From Mimachlamys varia (lineage: Eukaryota; Mollusca; Bivalvia; Pectinida; Pectinidae), in contig OX392533.1 in the NCBI GenBank assembly GCA_947623455.1, positions 36,066,729 through 36,130,728 on the forward strand: a DNA stretch of 64,000 nucleotides, read 5' to 3'. Below the pieces are notes generated by a model, which had not been told where the DNA came from, searched no databases, and saw only the letters and a list, made by a program, of their open reading frames with translations. Below, in pieces: positions 58,510 to 64,000 of this stretch. The first letter of the stretch is position 1. Each line of letters begins with the position of its first letter. The position numbers and the translations under genes were made by a program.

Positions 58510-58974
58510 TACAATGTACTCCATTTTATATCATGTTCCATTTGTCAGACAAAAAATATGATATTAACAGGAATGTGACATTAAGAGAAACATGTTTTTC
58601 CACTAAATCTAGAGTATTTCCGATCTCCATAACTAAAAATAAGCTATTCAATGTACATATGAAGATGTTTCAATATGAAGATAACATTATTTTAATTAAA
58701 AATCATTTTTGGGGTTATTATTTATTTTCTATGCAACATTTTGTACAAGTTGTATCTAAAATCAATAAAAATGACATCATTTTCTTGATTTTTTATGTGA
58801 TTGGTTAAAAAAAACCATGACATTAAGAGGAATTCACCTCAAAATATATGATACACGGTGTATCAACCAAATAAAATTACATAGATTATATAGAGAAAAA
58901 AGGTGCTTGGGAAAAACATGATATAAGGAGGAATGTGATATTAACAGGGGTGATATTAAGTGGGATCCACTGTA
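58510..58974. mobile_element. pogo/Tigger-like MITE, third full copy
   Basis: Starts TA-CAATGTACTCCATTTTATA and ends GATATTAAGTGGGATCCACT-GTA. Collinear with 18551-18997 and inverse to 5909-6363. Confidence 0.8.
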
Positions 58975-58979
58975 CCAGT

Positions 58980-59508
58980 ATACCAGTTTTTATTCAGGCC
59001 TCTACATTTCGCAGTAAATAAATTTATTTCCAGAACATATCTATTGAATTTCATATAAAACATAATTTAGAAAAAATATAGGTTTATTTGACAGTAAAAA
59101 TAAAACTATGAAGCCTTTTTTTTGTCAGTGAGAACCAATCTTGCAATAAACACTGATCTTTCCATCCAAACTCTGCACAATGTTCATAAATCATCCTACC
59201 TTCAGGTCAAGGCACTAATGCTTCAGATGAGTCCAATAAAGTCGTGGATCACACATCTTACTGTAAGAGAAATTAACAATGATACATACAATTAAGAATG
59301 AAATCAATTTTATAAATACAGGTTATGACTTCAGAATGGAACAAGACATAATCTAATAAGCAAAAATATATAATAGTGATAATTAAAAATATTTATAGTT
59401 TAAAGACATTAATTATTACAATGTAGTTTTGTTTCAAATGTGGAAATTAATAAAAAATTCTTAAATTATATTCGATAATGCTCACCTTGCCTTACGGAAT
59501 GCCCCGCT
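58980..59508. other. intergenic, nothing recognised
   Basis: AT-rich, no coding frame or named repeat recognised. Confidence 0.4.
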
Positions 59509-59836
59509 ATATGGCCGGGATGGACGACGGCCTCTTCCTCCTCCTCCCGTCTCCTGGCCGGGAAGGACGACGGCCTGGCCGGGATGGACGACGGCCTCCT
59601 CCTCCTCCCGTCTCCTGGCCGGGAAGGGCGACGGCTTGGCCGGGATGGACGACAGCCTCCTCCTCCTCCTCCCGTCTCCTGGCCGGGAAGGGCGACAGCC
59701 TGGCCGGGATGGACGACGGCCTCCTCCTCCTCCCGTCTCCTGGCCGGGATGGACGACAGCCTCCTCCTCATCCTCCCGTCTCCTGGCCGGGAAGGACGAC
59801 AGCCTGGCCGGGATGGACGACGGCCTCCTCCGGGTC
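59509..59836 (+). repeat. GC-rich 60-bp minisatellite
   Basis: Units contain TGGCCGGGATGGACGACGGC and CTCCTCCTCCTCCCGTCTCC, with CCTC triplet-number changes, in about six copies. It is a sharp GC island in AT-rich surroundings. Open frames on both strands are by-products. Confidence 0.9.
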
Positions 59837-60194
59837 TAAAACACAAAACAATAGACTTGATATTTAATACTCGATAAACTTGATACAGTTCTTCCATGGA
59901 ATGAAATATTATGTAGCATCTGGTCCACATATATTTAATTATTTTTTTCATAGTTTTGGATGTCATAATTATGTTCACTTCATATTCCAAGATATGAGAC
60001 AAGTAATGGACAATAACTCTAGTTAAAAGTTGAATCACAATAATCCAGATGAGGGGAAGTGACTGAAAAGCTAAAAATGTAACTGTATGCTAAATTACAC
60101 TTTCCATATTATAAGCACTTAATGAAAGTAATTATTATTCCAAACATGGAATAAGTTTTAAATGAAATAACTTAAAAAAATCTATATTATTTAC

Positions 60195-60665
60195 CCTCGT
60201 CCGGAGGCTGGGAGGCCATCCTATCCCATCAGTCAGATATTCTGTATCAGATGACCTTCACCCTAATCGGACTCTCCGACGCAAGGAGTACTGATGCTAA
60301 ATAGATTCATTTCCATTTCAGCTGCACTCATCCCTCCAGTAACAAGCGAATTCAGCCCCAGCTCGGAAACAACCAATATTGAAGCACTCAAATCAGTACG
60401 ATTATATGCCCCTCATGGGACTATCATGGAGGGGTACATGATATCGGATCCCTACATATAACCATAAAGATCCTTGCACCTCAATATTGATTATTCGCCA
60501 GGGCTAAAAACCTTGTTAAAGGGGGGCAGAGCACAACTGAAATTTCATAAATCTATTTAGCTTCAGTACCCCAGACGCCAAATCGTCCAACTAGAGCTCA
60601 GATCACCCTTCCAGATCTATACCTGACCAGGGGTCTGTCCACTTGCAGTAAGACAGTCCTGTTAA
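60195..60665. repeat. foldback element with long imperfect inverted repeats
   Basis: The left arm (about 60225-60400) contains GTACTGATGCTAAATAGATT and TTTCAGCTG; the right arm (about 60440-60645) contains the inverse of GTACTGAAGCTAAATAGATT and TTTCAGTTG. Outer blocks around TTCACCCTAAT / GAAGGGTGATC are also inverse. Ends are not sharply defined. Confidence 0.6.
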
Positions 60666-60949
60666 AAAAAAACATATTTAATAGCATCATTTTGGTATAT
60701 GTTTAACATAAATTGGAAAAAATGAAATGGTAATAAAAAGTTTTTCTTTGTAATATTTTGCTGATTTGCCGTATTTTTTCGATCGCCCAGCCCATATGTA
60801 ATATTAATCCAAAACATCATTAATGTATCAATTGGGAAAAATTAGCTAAGTCGTGGAAAAAAATCTTTCAAAATTATGATACAACAAAAAAACTTATAGC
60901 TGAATGCAAAAACAGTATTTATATGGTACAGATCAAAGTAAAACTGTCG

Positions 60950-61400
60950 TCAGGGGGCCAACTCATACCCCCCAGCCCCTTAAAGTTATTTGTACAAAAA
61001 ATGAGGGGCACATCTTCATACTGTACTGTCTATCCCCACAAATCTTAAAAAGATCTGTTGAAAACTGAGGAATGCATAGCCGGACAAAATTGTGTTCATT
61101 TACAATAAGGGGATTAACTCTCTGAAAAGGGTAAAAAAGCAAAGGGTCAAAAATGTTTATTAACTTCAGGGGCACATTAACACACTGTACTGTCTATTCC
61201 CATAAAATTTTAAAAAGATCTGTTGAAAACTAAGTGAATGCTTAGCCGGACAAAATTGTGGTCATTTTTTACATAAAAGGGGGGCAACTCTATGTAAAAA
61301 GGGGAATAGCATTCTGAAAAAGGGTTGAAAATGCAAATTTTAAAAGATCTGTTGAAAACTGAGCGAATGCATAGCTGGACAAAATTGTGTCTTCAGACGG
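60950..61400 (+). repeat. about 180-bp direct repeat, 2.5 units
   Basis: AAAAAGATCTGTTGAAAACT followed by GCATAGCCGGACAAAATTGT occurs at about 61046, 61210 and 61342, with GGGGCACAT...CTGTACTGTCTAT blocks before the first two. It ends at CAGACGGATGGACGGACAGA. Confidence 0.8.
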
Positions 61401-61429
61401 ATGGACGGACAGACAAAGATATCTTTATT

Positions 61430-62690
61430 CTTTTTCAAATACAGACATGTCTACCTAATATCTTTAATTTGAATACAGATATCTATATATGTGTTTCAAT
61501 CTGAAGATTTAGCATTGAAAATAGAAAAAAATAATTGCTATCCAACATCCATATACATGAAATGCCATCGATCTAGCACCAGTCGCACAGGGTATTGTAA
61601 AGATATCTGTAATAGAAGCATCTTTATTTTCCATATGAATAGAGATATAACTTTAATATTTTGAGATATCTGTATTTAATGGATAAAAACCCAAACAGCT
61701 TGCTATAGTTCTATCTCTTACAAATCAATAATATTTCAGAAGGACAGAAAAGGTTTCTACCAATATATATATTTGTTAACAAATGGTGAAACCAGTGTTT
61801 CATCTTGGTTTTAATGAAAGCATGTCACGATAGGAAGTGGATGTTTTGGACCAAAAAATAAATCATCAATAATTTACTTTTTATTTTAATTTGTGTTAGT
61901 ATGTCTATATTTACAATTGTATGGCATTGCCATAATATAACTCTACCAAATTCAGTTGGCATTGATAAGGCAATGAATGCCCTTGATAGATTATTGATGT
62001 CATCATTAAAATGACACTGTTATTGTTACATGGGATACCACTGACCATCCCCTGCCGTTGGCTGTTCTACCCATTGTGATGAACAAACATACACATGATA
62101 GATACATTATTTGAGGTAAAGGCTTGGAAAGGAAAAGAGAATTTTTTAGATGAACAGATTTTAACTAAACTGCTTTTAGTTGGTATTCTTATAAGGCCAT
62201 CATTGAATTTGCCTTTGTTCAGTTGGCATTCATGTAGCCTATGAATACCAACTGAAAGCAGTGCAATACTTAACTATGCTGTATTTTATCAATACTAGGT
62301 TCTTAATTTTTTATATTGTCAACATTAACAGATGCAAAATTAAGGTTTTCAAATAATATTAATTCTGTCATATTTGACAAACTTTTCTTTTACATATATT
62401 TCAAGTCAATAAATGATTAATACACCCATTCACGGAATGTTGTACAATAGTTTGTTGTGATCTTTCATCTGATTCAGTCATATTTATACCAAATTAATTA
62501 TTTACCCAAAATTCAGGGGAGATAATCCAATCAAGTATCATTATTTAAACCAAACATTTTCTTACATATCATAACAGTGAAAATGAAAGCTATGTTTTTA
62601 ATTTTTTCTCTACATAGTAACATTGTGTTATCATGTTTTGTTATATTGTGGATATGGTTATAAATAAAATAGTTTTGTTCAAACTACTAG
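61430..62690. other. intergenic, nothing recognised
   Basis: AT-rich, without supportable genes. CAGTTGGCATT motifs recur at about 61952 and 62219, and inversely at 62247, but no element could be delimited. Confidence 0.4.
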
Positions 62691-62919
62691 GGATGAGATG
62701 GGGGGGGGGGGATTTCCCCATTCACAACAAGGAGGAAAGAGATTCCTTTATTCTATTACCCTGCACAGGGATATCTGCAATTTTACCGTTGTGAGATTTT
62801 CTTAATATACCTCTACTTTATTTACTCTCTATAAAATTTCACTGGTTAAATCGGCTATATTCCCACTTTTGTCTCGACTTCGCTTAGCTGTGTTTTAGTC
62901 CTGTGTTTTAGTCTGAGAA

Positions 62920-63060
62920 TTAAAACACACCTGCCTTCTTGTGTTTCCGCCAAGCCAATCGGGCGAGAGGTGGACGGAGCTTGTTGCCGTGCTTGCTCAC
63001 TGATTGGTTATCACCGCGAGAGATGTGGCGGAGCTTGTCACAGAACGTGCCACCTATGTT
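62920..63060. repeat. GC-richer direct repeat with CCAAT boxes
   Basis: GCCAATCGGGCGAGAGGTGG-ACGGAGCTTG and ATTGGTTATCACCGCGAGAG-ATGTGGCGGAGCTTG are related units containing a CCAAT box in each orientation. It could be promoter-like but has no attached reading frame. Confidence 0.4.
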
Positions 63061-63086
63061 TGTATCGTTATATTAAAACGGTTAAG

Positions 63087-63210
63087 GTATGGGATTGAGG
63101 GACAGCAAGTTTCTGGTTTCCCTCAACCATGCCTATTTTTGAGGCCTCGCCTCGGGAAATAGACCTGGTCATGGGAAACTAGAAACTTGCTATATCCCTC
63201 AACCCCATAC
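63087..63210. repeat. 124-bp near-palindrome (long hairpin)
   Basis: GTATGGGATTGAGGGA, AGCAAGTTTCT and GGTTTCCC on the left pair with GGGAAACTAGAAACTTGC, TCCCTCAACCCCATAC on the right. The inner part TATTT..GAGGCCTCGCCTC..GGAAATA also folds. Confidence 0.88.
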
Positions 63211-63231
63211 TCAAACTGTATATTATCTCAC

Positions 63232-63746
63232 ACAAGGGTTGAGACATTAGCTTTACATGCTTTAAGTGCAAATTCTCAACAATTGTTTGATATCATAGCG
63301 ACAATGCCATGGCATCACGGCAACATTACAATGACATCACATCAACATTGTCTTGCATTGATGTAACGTCAATATTAGATAATTATATAAGAGAATTAAC
63401 AGGGTAAAAGAAAAATAATCATTTACCTTAATTGGTAATGATACAGGGGGGATCTCAACCTTCTTGGTAAGATTCTTACAACTGGTAAACTGCCAAACAT
63501 GAAGCTTACTCTCCAGTTGAGATCCCCATCTCATCCAAAAGGGGGAGGGGGTGAAAGATTCTATTGATATCACCCTGGGGTTAAGGCAAGCTTCACATGC
63601 TCTTTGGACTTACTCAACAATTGTATGACGTCATAAAAGCATCAATACCATGATGTCATGGCAACAATACATGTACAATGTCAAGTCAACATTCAATCAT
63701 GTCACATCAGCATTGACTTGCATTCATGAAACATCAATATTGAATG
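63232..63746 (+). repeat. pair of diverged about 160-bp direct repeats
   Basis: The segments at 63232-63380 and 63576-63746 share TTCACATGCT/TTTACATGCT, CTCAACAATTGT, GATGTCATGGCAAC-type and CATTGACTTGCATT-type blocks. Confidence 0.6.
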
Positions 63747-64000
63747 AAGCCCGCTAGGGCTTCATGCTAGCGGGCTTCATGCTAAATATGGATGTAACTG
63801 CTGACCTTTCATAGCACTATGAAAGTTAAAAAAATGACTTTCAATCCATATATTTACATTTTTACTATAACACAGATACTGAATTTCATTTATATTTTTT
63901 CCAAATAATTAGTTTATTAGCTGCGCTTCTATAGGCGTCGACATTTAAACGACATTGGCGGAACAGTCCAGCTTGAATACATTTGGCGCCAATGATAATG
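63745..64000 (-). repeat. dispersed repeat family A, inverted copy cut by window end
   Basis: Reading inward it contains a small hairpin (CTTTCATAGCACTATGAAAG), TATATTTACATTTTTACTAT, GGCGGAACAGTCC and TTGGCGCCAATG, all inverse of blocks in copies 1 and 2. A GAAGCCCGCTAGGGCTTC palindrome borders it at 63746. Confidence 0.65.

Noticed and set aside
59466..60038. 190-codon minus-strand frame rich in Arg/Pro/Gly
   Set aside because: Mostly the translation of the GC-rich 60-bp minisatellite with AT-rich flank; no family motif.

Overview
The window is AT-rich animal nuclear DNA. It has a split gene with GT-AG introns, several superfamilies of metazoan transposons, tRNA-derived SINEs, Penelope-like and LINE retroelements, and very abundant minisatellites. 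The repeat repertoire and the B-box/beta-propeller (TRIM/NHL-like) genes without a RING suggest a bivalve mollusc. That assignment is an inference from recognised families, not from a search.

Layout. 1-1.93 kb: reverse transcriptase of a LINE on the minus strand, running off the window edge. 4.9-17.0 kb: the clearest host gene, a plus-strand RMDN1 (FAM82B)-like gene. Eight coding exons were joined by reading frame and splice phase (307 codons including the stop); the first exon with the start codon was not found. Its introns hold pogo/Tigger-like MITEs, a Mutator-like element with a 9-bp target duplication, three SINEs, a LINE fragment and a 1.3-kb minisatellite. 17-25 kb: minisatellites, two Penelope-like reverse transcriptase fragments that both abut minisatellites, and a 2.2-kb element carrying a 145-bp tandem repeat.

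26-41 kb: a minus-strand cluster of tandemly duplicated B-box/coiled-coil/propeller genes. Two nearly full-length copies are visible (27.7-29.3 kb with one in-frame stop; 37.3-38.9 kb with an apparent 1-base shift just after the ATG). There is also a short exon fragment and three copies of a conserved upstream module, two of which end in strong splice donors. Dispersed repeats in both orientations are interleaved.

40.6-47.6 kb: three well-delimited DNA elements: a 248-bp palindromic MITE with TA duplication, a 1.8-kb element with about 280-bp terminal inverted repeats, and a 2.74-kb element flanked by TTAA that interrupts a 29-bp tandem array. 47.6-53.8 kb: an exceptional 6.2-kb tract built of GAT-type trinucleotides. 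54-64 kb: more minisatellites, foldback repeats and dispersed repeats, with no recognisable gene.

No operon-like organisation, CRISPR array, rRNA or convincing functional tRNA gene was seen.
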